Program-made: the position numbers and the translations under genes | Shown: piece after piece, positions 1 to 9,737 of the stretch | How the letters are laid out: each line of letters opens with the position of its first letter | Position numbering within the stretch: the first letter of the stretch is position 1 | NCBI GenBank assembly: GCA_963920525.1 | Contig: OY986435.1 | Location: 103,708,615 to 103,772,614 of the forward strand | DNA: 64,000 nt | Reading direction: 5' to 3' | Origin: Dichetophora obliterata | Taxonomy: Eukaryota; Arthropoda; Insecta; Diptera; Sciomyzidae | Notes under the pieces: generated by a model | Told to the model about the DNA's origin: nothing | The model's input: the letters and a program-made list of their open reading frames with translations, nothing else | The model's database searches: none

Positions 1-1327
1 AATTTACATGGTCAATAAATGTAAATTTCGCATCAAAAATAACACCCAGATCGCGAAAAGTATCAGCTGATTGGATTATTGAATTATATAAAAAGTAGGA
101 GCTGCTCCATGTATTGAGAGTGAGTTAAGAAAAAGTAACATGATAACATTTAGCGAAGTTTAACGTTAGACCATTAGTTTGACTCCAAGTTAAAACTCTA
201 GAAATATCCGCTTGTAGTTCAACAACATCTGTGGAGCACGAAATTTTCTGAAAAAGTTTTAGGTCATTCGCATACAATAAAAAACGAGATTTTAAAATGC
301 ATTTGGAAATATCATTGATAAAAAGAATAAAAAACAAGGGTCCAAGGATACTACCCTGCGGAACGCCTGAAGAAGCTATAAATTGAGAGGATTTAACATT
401 ATTAATACTGACAAAACATATCCTTTCTTGCAAATAAGACTTAATCCAAGCCAAAAATGAGGAATGAAATCCCTTTTTTGATAATTTTAAGAGCAACAGT
501 TTATGAGATACTCTGTCAAATGCTTTTGCGAAGTCGGTATAAATCACGTCGACTTGATGACCCATCCCAAACGCGGATACTCAGTACTCAGAGAAAAGGA
601 TTAAATTTGACACTGTTGACCGACCAGCAATAAAGCCATGTTGTTCCGGACAAAGATAACGTTTGATCGAGAAAGTTAGTTTAAAGTTAAGTTTCGAGGG
701 ATTAGATAATTAAGAGATTGGCCTATAGTTAGCAACATTGCTTTTATTTCCGGACTTAAAAATGGGGGTTAAAGAGGCAATTTTCCAGAATTTAACGAAA
801 TTACCTTCAGATAGGGACTTATTAAAGATGTCACAAAGTGGGACCGCTAAAGCATGTGAACATTTTAAGAATATTATTGTGGCAAAACCATCAATATCAT
901 CCTTACATGATTCTTTCATACTCTGGATGGCCTCAAGTACGTCGTTAACGGAAACAGAAAAAGTACCTATATCTGGAATATTTCTGAGACCTGCTGATGG
1001 TGCGACTATGGGTGTGTTTTCGTCTGAGCGCTGAGTTGTTACATGGGGCGCAACTGCGGCCACATTCGGTGCTGATGGTTCATCATCATGGTTGGATGGA
1101 GCACCAACTGCAATTTGTTTGTCGTTTCTCGGCAGCGCTTTATTTTTTAAGCTATTGGTAGACAATACTTTACAAAATTTATTGTATATTTTTTCTGATG
1201 GCGTCTTTTTGATTACCACCCAACTACACCTTTTCAACGGGCTAAAAGACTGGCATGCCAATATAAGGGCAAGTAGGAAAACGGAATGCATTGCCCAAGT
1301 AGCACTAAACACAAATAAAAGAAGCAC
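1..1327 (-). pseudogene. Jockey/CR1-like LINE reverse transcriptase, decayed, runs off left edge
   Basis: Read on the minus strand, this is the linker and reverse transcriptase of a non-LTR retrotransposon. The upstream piece (1327 to 710) ends in the RT block containing NVANYRPIS. The piece from 565 to 125 carries VIYTDFAKAFDRVSH, GVPQGSILGPLFFILFIND and YANDLKLF. Between them (about 565-710) the frame continues as HGFIAGRST with a stop. Below 125 it continues past a TAA as FRDLGVIFDAKFTFIDHV up to position 1. The catalytic YADD box reads YAND, so an active-site Asp is lost. The blocks and their order match Jockey/CR1-clade ORF2. No endonuclease domain is seen, so the copy is probably 5'-truncated near 1330-1340. 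It is dead: several stops plus the active-site change. Confidence 0.85.
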
Positions 1328-2571
1328 AATTATAACAAAAAAAAATCAAGAGTAAAAACTTCTTAAATTAACTTGCACTACCACAGCTGGCTTTACCGTT
1401 TTGTGTCTCAACCGTTTAGCCTTTTGACTCAGCTTCAAGTTTCTCTCCTAATCCTTGCATGTTGGTATATTGACGTTGGCATATTCTTCAGGTAATCTAA
1501 ATTGTGGAATGTAATTGATTAATATTTAAATATTGATACATTGAGTGAATAGAAAATAACAAACTATTATTTTTCTGCTTCGGCGTTGAATCTCATTTTA
1601 AACAACAAATACTGTGAAAAAAATTTAAGTTCCGATCTTTTTATTTAACGTCTTTGAATTCCTCCGCATTTTGCAAAGATTGTGCTAGAAAGAGCTTAGC
1701 CAGAGTTTGTGAACAGAACTGTGAAATATGCTGAGAATAAGTATTAATTTGTTCTGCTGTTATTGTGGCATTAAGTCCAAAGATAACAAGATAGGAAACT
1801 TAGAAAACATAACCTCAAAAAATGTTTGCATGTATTTGTGCATAAAAAAAATCAACCCTGATCGTCACTCTTGTTCTTAATCGGCCACAAGCTACAATAT
1901 ATATGCTTTTAAAGTTGGGCGATTTCTTCGGTTGTTGTATTTGTCAACATTTTTGAAAAATTTGCTTCTACTCAAACCCCCGATATTCTACACAAATCCC
2001 CGCTATTCAAGGTGAGATTTAAAAATAGAACGATCTTCTTCTTTTTCTGATTTTTCTGCTGGAACTTTGTTTGCAAACAAGAAAAATGATGTATCGATTG
2101 AGTGCTTTAACATTTTAATCTTTAAGTTGTGATAAAGGAATACGTTGAACATTCAAATAATAACATGCATGCTCTTATTTTATTATATATCGTCAAATAA
2201 AGCTTGCAAATTTTCACACTTGTTGTATTTGTCAGTGGCTTTTTATTTTCACCACTGCGGCATTTTATTTTCAGAATTGTCAACTATCATTGTTTTATTA
2301 ATACATTTTTTCATAAATTTCACAAATTTTGTTAACAGTTTTTCAATTAAGATGAACTGTCGAAGCATCTCGAAAGTCTAAAGGAACAAAATATTGCAAA
2401 TCAAATAAGTTTAAAAATAGGCCAACATCATCTTAAATATCGTATTTTTAAAGTCACAGTTAACAGTTTAATTTGTTCGGACGGTACGTGTCGGACGTTA
2501 CACATTTTTCTATTGTAGTTCAATTGGGTAATTAAGTAATTTGGTAGTTCAGTAATTATGTAATTTAGAAA
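1328..2571. other. AT-rich spacer, no gene seen
   Basis: I see no supportable coding region. Short ORFs here are low-complexity. The last 60 bases before the DNA transposon (about 2518-2570) contain a degenerate 9-10 bp motif around GTAATT repeated about four times, probably chance AT-rich structure. Confidence 0.5.
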
Positions 2572-2884
2572 CACAGTGCAACACGAAAAAAATAACCATA
2601 TATGGACACCACTACGTGATAAAAGACCAAAAAAAAAGACTTCTGTCTCCCAGTTTTGTCCAAAGTCCTCCAGGTTTTTTTTATGGGCCCCCAAAGATGT
2701 GGGGCCTCGGTGTCGTTTTTGCAAAAAAATGATAATTTTCTTAAGCTCATATCTTGCAAACCGTTCGGAATTGTTATTTACTCTCTGAGGCTCTTGTCAT
2801 AAAGAACAAAAATTGAAAAATTGTGAACATATAAAATAAAAAAACTTCATCTTCAAGGTCAAAATCGCAAATAACTTTAAAAAA
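2572..2884 (+). repeat. Left inverted terminal repeat of the DNA transposon
   Basis: It matches the reverse complement of 5598-5921, with scattered substitutions and small indels, mostly in A/T runs. Similarity stops after the run of A at 2877-2884. The most distal 20 bases are less well matched than the block from 2592 on. Confidence 0.75.
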
Positions 2885-3544
2885 TGAGCGAAAAGTGGCC
2901 CAAAAAGCGTTTTTTATTTTCCGCTTTTACGAACAAATTTACTTTATGAAAAATGCGCCAATTTTCTTTGGCCTGGTAGGGCTTACAGCGCTGATTAAAC
3001 CCCCAAAGTTTTTTTAAGGAGGCCGATCCAACTTCTTGAGATATAGGCCCTTATAGCTTGAGTATATAATCGCTTATATCTCATCAATTTCTTATCCGAT
3101 CTGGTTGAGATGGGTTTCGTTGAGAAGACCTTTGAAAACGCTATAAATCTGTATATAAATATGTTAATTTTTATTAACTCATTGGGGAAAATTTAAAAAA
3201 AACCTCACTTTTTTAATAAAAATCTGGTTTTCTCAAAAAACCGCCCTAGTAAAAAAAATAATTGAAGTGTAAGAAAATAAGCGATTTCTTAAAAAAAGTT
3301 GATTTCAAAACTTTGAACGTAAATAATTGTCAGTCAAGAGGCCGAGTGTGTGAGTGCACTGTACCTTCACTGATAGTAAGTGCATTCTAATAAAAATTCT
3401 CAAGCTGGTGGGTGAGTTCCCGTGCCCAAACTGTCAAACAACTACCTGGAAGTCCAAGGGCTAACACCGTTTAAGTAGCACTTATGTATCGCGCGATCAC
3501 GCACCGACAGCAGCAGCACACGCAACAAGGGACACAGCACACAA

Positions 3545-3580
3545 TATAAAAGCGAAACGACGTTCACATCGAGGCATTCA
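3545..3580 (+). promoter_or_regulatory. Predicted TATA promoter of the transposon gene
   Basis: TATAAAAG at 3545-3552 is followed about 33-35 nt downstream by a TTCA start-like element near 3577-3580. The surroundings are GC-richer than the rest of the element, and the first good ATG of the gene is at 3691. Prediction from motif and spacing only. Confidence 0.4.
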
Positions 3581-3690
3581 CAGCGCGACGTCAACGAGAG
3601 CTCAGCGGTGAAAGTTATAAAGTGAAAGTAAAAAAAGTGAAAGGGCTACAGCATAATTCGCACACAACATTGGCAACTGACAATTTCAAT

Positions 3691-5200
3691 ATGCAGTGTG
3701 AAAATATTGATTTATTTTGCTACGTTTGCGGTCATAAAATCAGAAAAAAAAGTTCTGCAACATTGCAAAAGGAAAAGAATCTTTTAACTAGTCAATTCAA
3801 GAAAGCATATAAATTGTTTTTCGACGAAGTAGACTTGACCGGTGAAAATTACACACCAATACAGTGTGTCGCGAATGTTATAACAATCTCATGGCATGGT
3901 TGAGTGGAGGCAAACATATGAAGATCCATTTGATACCGATTATGAGCCCCAACAGGGAAGAGATGGACCACAACTAATAACACAAATGGAAATGGATTTC
4001 ATTGTGGCCATATTGCATGTGTCGAACCGAAAACCTTCCATTCCGCTAGCAATGGGTATTAACATGAAAGAAAGCTATGAAAAATTGAAAGATATAATAG
4101 GAAAAAATCAAATACTACGAAAATAAATGGAAGATTTGCTGTGATTTGAAGGTCATCAACATTATGCAAGGGATCATCGATAAGGGCGGCTTTCCAAAAT
4201 TCTTTTGTTTTCTTTGTAATTGTGATTCGCGCTCACCTCTGAATCAATACCAATGTAATTCGTGGAGACCAAGAGGAAGTGTGGAGGAACAAATGAAACA
4301 ACATAAACTGAGGAATGCTCCTTTAATATACAATACTCAAGACATCTTGCTGCCACCGCTCCACATAAAATTGGGAATTGTTAAAAAATTCATCGAAGTG
4401 GCCGTTGTAAATTGTCCAAACGCATTCGACTTTTTGAAAAGCGTTTTCCCAAAGCGTAGCGATAACAAAATTAAAAAGGTATTGTAGTAAATTTAAAACG
4501 AATTTTTGTTCACCTCATTGTACTTTGTTAATGTTTTCTTTTCTGTCTTTATTTTTTGTCTTCATTTAACAGGCGTACTTAATGGCCCTGACATTAGAAA
4601 ACTATTTATGAGCAACTTTGAATCATCGCTTCATGATTATAATCATTCAATGGCATGGATTTTCCTTCAGCGTGTATGCACCAGAGTCTTGGGAGGGGAT
4701 CGAGACGCGGGACCGGAAGCAAGAGAATGGGTGAAAGAAATGCTGTATTATTTTGAGAAAATCGCCACATCGATGACATTAAAGCTGCATTTTTGCATTT
4801 TCTTCATTTTCATTTTGACGATTTTATCAAACAACTCCCTACTGAATCCGATGAGCAAGGAGAACGGTTTCACCAAACCACAATGCCCATGGAAAAACGG
4901 TACAAAGCCAAAGAACTCGACGCATTGCTTGCAGAGGTAATATCAATTTTATTGATGCATTGTTTTGCATTCCTTTTTTGATTTCTTTTCTAATTCATTT
5001 CAGGTATGTTGGTGGAGTCTCAAGTTCACCCTGTATGATGTAAATGAAGTATCTGAAGAAGAAAAAGCTGATGATGGAGGGCAGTCTGGAAGTAACGTAC
5101 CTGTGGACACCATAAGACAGATTCGGACGATTCGGACGACGATTTGGATCCACAACTTAAGAGAATGCGATTTGCAAGTCCAGGGCCATCAACATTATAA
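3691..5200 (+). pseudogene. Transposase-like gene of an uncharacterised arthropod family, frameshifted
   Basis: The ATG at 3691 opens a protein starting MQCENIDLFCYVCG. This is the N-terminal zinc-binding motif of a large uncharacterised insect and cnidarian protein family that I recognise from its pattern. Later family blocks follow in changing frames: CRECYNNLMAWLSGG (about 3865-3910), EWRQTYEDPFDTDY (from about 3899), PSIPLA..MKESYE, KWKICCDLKV (about 4124-4155), LPPLHIKLG (about 4350-4377), NGPDIRKLF (about 4578-4605), SDEQGERFHQ (about 4840-4870) and an acidic tail ending DPQLKRMRFASPGPSTL with TAA at 5198-5200. Two introns are visible with GT/AG ends: 4479-4572 and 4937-5003. At least four frameshifts (near 3865, 4120, 4785 and 5115) and a likely internal deletion after residue 90 make it non-functional. 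Its position between long inverted repeats suggests a transposase, but I cannot assign catalytic residues with certainty. Confidence 0.7.
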
Positions 5201-5597
5201 ACAAAATACGAATATTTTTTTTATAATTTTTGTAATAGATAGCATAGTATTGTAGTGCCATCCCTGTTGAGACTACTAATCCCTACAACACTGAATCATT
5301 ATTACTTAATATCTATGCAACCGCTACTACTGTTTGTTACAACCATAACTCTAAATGTCAACCCATACCACCTAAGAACTAAGATTAATAAAATCAGTAA
5401 AAGTATAACAATGAAACCTGCAACATGCCTTTTCACTTACGGGAGAAGGCATTATAGTATCGCAATGTTGAAGTAAAGAAAAAATAAATGAAATTAAAAT
5501 GAGATCTTAGGTTTATTTTTATAGTTGATTATTCCTTGAATTTTGAACGGTTTGCTACCTATAGACCTGAACAGGGGAAAAAAGGTAAAAAAAATTG

Positions 5598-5921
5598 AAT
5601 TTTTTAAAGTTTTTTGCGATTTTGACCTTGAAGATGAAGTTTTTTTTTATATATTCACAAGTTTTGTTCTTTATGACAAGACCTACAACTTTGCTTCAGA
5701 GAGTAAATCAAAATTCTGAACAGTTTGCAAGATCTGAGCTTGAGAAAATTATAATTTTTTTGCAAAAATGACACCAAGGCCCCACATCTTTGGGGGCCCA
5801 TAAAAAAAAACCTGGAGGACTTTGGGCAAAACTGGGAGACAGGGGTTTTTTTTTGTCTTTTATCACGTAGTGATGTCCGTATATGGTTATTTTGCCATGA
5901 CTTAAAAAATTACACACTGTG
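5598..5921 (-). repeat. Right inverted terminal repeat of the DNA transposon
   Basis: Reverse-complement partner of 2572-2884. The interior border is the TTTAAAGTTTTTTGCGAT block at about 5602-5620. The outer border is taken at CACTGTG. It is slightly longer than the left arm because of an extra segment around 5893-5912. Confidence 0.75.
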
Positions 5922-6405
5922 TAATCACCAAATCGCCTGTCGAACGAAAATATTACAACATACTGCCAGATCGAAAGCTTCGCTTCGATGTTCGCTTCGA
6001 TAGTGAAGTTACAACATGTCGCCACTGGGCAGACGTTGCTGTCGTAGAGGTTCGTCATTCCGAAATTGACATGGCAAATGACCGAAAAGTGTGGTGACGT
6101 GATTTGGATGTGAAAAAATGATTTTTTAATATATAGCTTCTTGAGCCATAAATATTAGATAAACTAAAAAAAAAAAAGGAAACAAAACATGTATAAGAAG
6201 TGTGGAGAATGAAATAAAAATGTTATCGGAAGTGTAAACGCGAAAAGCTCTGTTTGAAAAGCGACGAAAACGTGAAAAGGAACGCAACACGAATTCGGCG
6301 GCTGCTACAGCGAATAAGAGGTACATCCCTTGTAATTTGTTTGGCTGCCATTAAGGCTAAGAAAAATTTCGTAAGATTTGACGGCTTAAATGGTGCTTTT
6401 CTCAG
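5922..6405. other. Non-coding stretch, no gene seen
   Basis: Nothing recognisable. A small direct and inverted motif around CTTCGCTTCGAT occurs at 5978-6001. Short minus-strand ORFs here have no family resemblance. Confidence 0.4.
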
Positions 6406-6586
6406 GTAGCAGCTACAGCAAGAGAAACTCCCAAGTACAACCACACCCGAAGCAGTGAATTCATTGAATTCAAAGATTTCAACCCTATGATTGAGTTTAT
6501 GGATCAGGGCGAAGTAACTTGCAGCAGGAAGCCCTTCAATTCCTTCTTCAAACCGCAGCCTTCCCAGTATTCAATTATCAAGCCAG
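6406..6586 (+). other. Possible orphan exon with splice-like borders
   Basis: A 60-codon open stretch is preceded by a pyrimidine tract ending in AG (6404-6405) and followed by a consensus donor CAG|GTAAGC (GT at 6587). It contains a non-repetitive peptide with EFIEFKDFNPMIEFMDQGE and ends SQYSIIKPG. It is open from about 6382 to 6640 if unspliced. I do not recognise the family. An upstream candidate exon (about 6240-6320, very basic, followed by GTACAT) would create a TAG when joined in its own frame, so I do not join them. It could be a host-gene exon, a leader exon of an old transposon, or chance. Confidence 0.22.
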
Positions 6587-8143
6587 GTAAGCAGGTATCC
6601 ACATGGCACCGTGTATTTTAAAAGGTACCCGACTAAAATTTCCGCCTTCAAAGCAGCCAGTCCCGAGGACACCACAAGAGTGTAGCACCACCATTACCGA
6701 ATCACCACCACATTGCCATCCATCACCCAGCCCACCACCACACTACGACGACAACATCGCGCGTGACAGAAGCAGCAGCAGCGCTCACAGCACCACACCC
6801 TGCATTGGTCATTGCCAACTACACCGAAAACCGCAGCCGCAAATGGTCAAGAATCAAAAGGAGTGATCGTCAACATCAACAGCAACCAGTCCAGCAACAA
6901 AACTGTTCTCTTCCAACGGACACAATCCGCAACGGCCATACCACGACCAGATCATTATCACCACCATCTCACATCAACACCAGCAGCAGCTAGCGCTTAA
7001 TGTCAGCACCTGAGCCAGCAGCCAACACCATCATCTGTCAGTGTAAACACCAACACCGTCAAGCGCACTTCCACGTAACCGCGTCTCAGACAGCGCTGTG
7101 ATAGCTAGAGCTTTCCACCATAGCACTAACAGCTAACACAACCATACCAGCACGATGTATGGGCAATTAGCGCACTCACAGCACCACCAGCTAAAGAAGC
7201 GCTAACAAAATACAGCAGCGCTAGCAAAAACATCAGTGCTAACAACACCCACCTCTAGGACTTCAAGCAAAAGCACGACAGAAGCTCACACACCATCCAC
7301 CAAAGACACCACCTCAAACCAGTGCACATAGCCAAAAAGGCAACAGCGGCTCTAATAGTTACAGCACCGCAGCCGCTAGCGTTAGCACCCACAGCTGCAG
7401 CTACATCAATAGCACCTGCAGCAGCACTACATAACCACCACCAACAGCAACTGCATCGCCACAGAGACAACAGGATCCCAACCGGGAAACCAGGTTTTCT
7501 TTTTATTCTTTTCATTTAGCCCTTCTAAGTTACTTGCCCAAAATATGATTTAAATCAAAATATTTAAACATTGCAGTAGAACATTGATAAAACTATAGAC
7601 ATTCTAAGATATTGACAGATAAGCGCATAACCTTTGTTTAAATGCCCATAAAGCTTAGTTTTGTATAAAAAAACAGCAAGATTTTTAGATAATTTTTCTA
7701 AATTTGAAGTTTATTTAATTTTTATAATATTGTACACTAAGACTGGGTCTTTTATAGTACATCAATTAAAATAAATTACATTAAGAATCATAACTTAACT
7801 AGCTAGATTAAAACTAAAATTAGTTATATTTATTAGCAAAAATATTTCGTATGAAATATCATGAACGAAAAATCTTAAATAACTTAACTGACTAGTAGAA
7901 GAAATCTGGGGGAAGTCTGGGGGCGATGTAACAATGTAACATGTCTGACTGTCTCAACCTGGCGAGGCCAGCATAATCTTTGTGAAATCGCCTCAAGTCG
8001 ACTCAAACCTCTACGTGGTGTTTCCTGGGCAACGTCAAAACTGACAACCGTTTGGCGGCTAATCTGAGTGGCGGGCCTCCCTATGCTTAAAATAGGTTGT
8101 GCGTCGGGTTTGCCGTAAAGCCCACCCGTAAAAACAGATTTCA
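6587..8143. other. CA-rich block (6600-7520) then AT-rich block (7520-7880), then probable 5' region of the RTE
   Basis: The CA-rich part is built of CAC/CAG/AAC/GCT triplets and contains only low-complexity ORFs. It is followed by a plainly AT-rich part with no features. The change from CA-rich to AT-rich repeats the order seen inside the LTR at 14400-16300, but I could not establish true homology. From about 7884 the sequence becomes more GC-rich and probably belongs to the 5' end of the RTE element; its exact start is not visible. Confidence 0.35.
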
Positions 8144-9737
8144 ATGAAAACTTATAAGAATAGAAGAAAACTGATCCCCAAATCTGATGACGACTTCCGA
8201 AAACGAAAAACTGATAATGATTTACGGATATGCACCTGGAATGCCCCAACCCTTAATTGGGAAGGTGCCTCTATCCAACTGATTGATATCTTGGAAAGAT
8301 ACAAAGCTGATATCACTGCTATCCAAGAAATGCGATGGAAGGGACAGGGTTGTATTCGGTATGCACCCTGTGATATCTACTACAGCGGCCATGCGGAGAA
8401 GCACGAGTTTGGATGCGGATTTGTAGTTGGCAAGAGGCTACGGCCCCACATCCTGCGATTCACACCTGTGAACGAACGACTTGCCATAATCCGCATCAAG
8501 GTTAAATTTTTCAATATAAGCCTAATATGTGCGCACGCTCCGACAGAAGACAAGGACGATGAGATCAAGGAAATTTTCTACAAGCGCCTTGAAAATGCGT
8601 ACGAGCGCTGCCCCCGTCACGACGTAAAAATTGTGCTTGGTGACTTCAACGCTAAGGTGGGCAAGGAAAATATTTTTGGTCCAACAGTCGGAAAGTTCAG
8701 CCTCCACAACAACACCTCCGATAACGGAATGAGGCTGATTGACTTCGCCGCAGCACGAAACATGGTCGTAAGAAGCACAAGATTCAAGCATCTCAATATT
8801 CATAAAGCCACCTGGGTGTCCCCTGATCAAAAAACCAAGAATCAACACGTTTGTGCGCAGCTAAGAATACACGCAACCCTACACAGAGAAAGCTAGACGT
8901 CGACAAGCTGCAATCGAAATAGACAGCCGATGCTTTCGCCACTCGACTCTCACTCCTGCTTCAAAGCACTCCTCCAATCGATGATATATGCGCGCAGTGG
9001 ACACACATTTCCAACTCCATGCGTGCGGCTGCTGAAGAGGTGATTGGCTACTACCGCCCTCGCCGAAACCAGTGGTACGACCAGGAGTGTCGCGACACCA
9101 CTGCAGAGAAAGACGCCGCCTACAAAGCCACCCTGCAATCGGTTGTAACGCGCGCTGCTAAGGAGCGATACAAAGAAAAGAGGAGGGAAGAGAGACGTAT
9201 TTTCAGGCGGAAAAAAGAGAGGCAGAAAAGCGCGAGCAGGAGAAGATTGAGATGTATGGTGACAGGAATGAGGCCCGAAAATTTTTCCAAAAAATAAGAC
9301 TCCTTGCCGATGGTTTTAAAACCGGGGCCTCTTCCTGCAAGGATGAAAACGGAAATCTAGTGAAAGATGTCCAGAGTACACTGACGTTATAGAGGGAACA
9401 CTTCTCGAAGCTTCTAAATGGCGACGCTGACAACAATTCCGCCAATAGAGATGATATTCCGGAAACCCCAATTACGGATGACAGCGTTGAGATTCCGCTG
9501 CCCGACTATGATGAAGTTCTGACAGCTATAGCTTGGCTTAAAAATAACAAAGCCGCGGGAGCTGATGACTTTCCTGCTGAGCTGTTTAAGAACGGAGGCG
9601 AAGCTCTACTTAAATGCATTCGCGAGCTTCTATGCAAATTGGAATCTCAGTGTGCTCTGCCCATTCCACAAAAAAGGCGATCCCACTATCTGTGCCAATT
9701 ACCGTGGGATAAACCTTCTTAATATCGCATATAAGGT
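8144..9737 (+). pseudogene. RTE-clade LINE, endonuclease and linker (5' part of split element)
   Basis: The ORF at 8144-8896 is an apurinic-type endonuclease of the RTE kind. RICTWN is near residue 30, AIQEMRW near 60, HAPTEDKD near 125, and VLGDFNAKVG near 165. After TWVSPDQKTKNQ the reading jumps to the later part of the protein, so a stretch of the endonuclease C-terminus appears deleted near 8845. The linker continues at about 9019-9297 (YYRPRRNQWYDQEC) and then in other frames: EARKFFQKIRLLADGFKTG, EHFSKLLNGD, and LKNNKAAGADDFPAELFKNGG. The start of RT follows (LSVLCPFHKKGDPT, NYRGINLLNIAYKV) up to 9737. At least three frameshifts are present. The RT continues after the nested LINE at 12888. 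Defective copy. Confidence 0.88.

Larger units (their letters stand above)
2572..5921. mobile_element. DNA transposon with long inverted terminal repeats
   Basis: About 300 bp at the left (to 2884) is found as an imperfect reverse complement at the right (from 5598). Shared landmarks read inward are the block around AACCATATATGG, CACTACGTGATAAAAGAC, the TGGGGGCCCA-type block near 2684-2693 and 5790-5800, and CTTCATCTTCAAGGTC. The outermost matching heptamers are CACAGTG (2572-2578) and CACTGTG (5915-5921). No target-site duplication could be recognised, so the true ends may lie a few bases away. The interior holds a TATA promoter and one broken, intron-containing gene on the plus strand. The superfamily is not recognised. 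Confidence 0.75.

Noticed and set aside
2145..2381. 78-residue hydrophobic ORF
   Set aside because: AT-rich low-complexity translation (Phe/Ile/Leu/Tyr). It starts at a non-ATG codon and has no recognisable motif.
2572..5921. Assignment of the DNA transposon to Transib/RAG from its heptamer ends
   Set aside because: The encoded protein has none of the Transib/RAG1 core sequence I know, and no 5-bp target duplication was found.
6240..6586. Two-exon host gene joining a basic exon (about 6240-6320) with 6406-6586
   Set aside because: Joining at the visible GT and AG creates a TAG directly at the junction in the basic frame.
7255..7515. Cys/Ala/Trp-rich minus-strand ORF
   Set aside because: It is the reverse reading of a CA-rich triplet tract, a typical shadow ORF.
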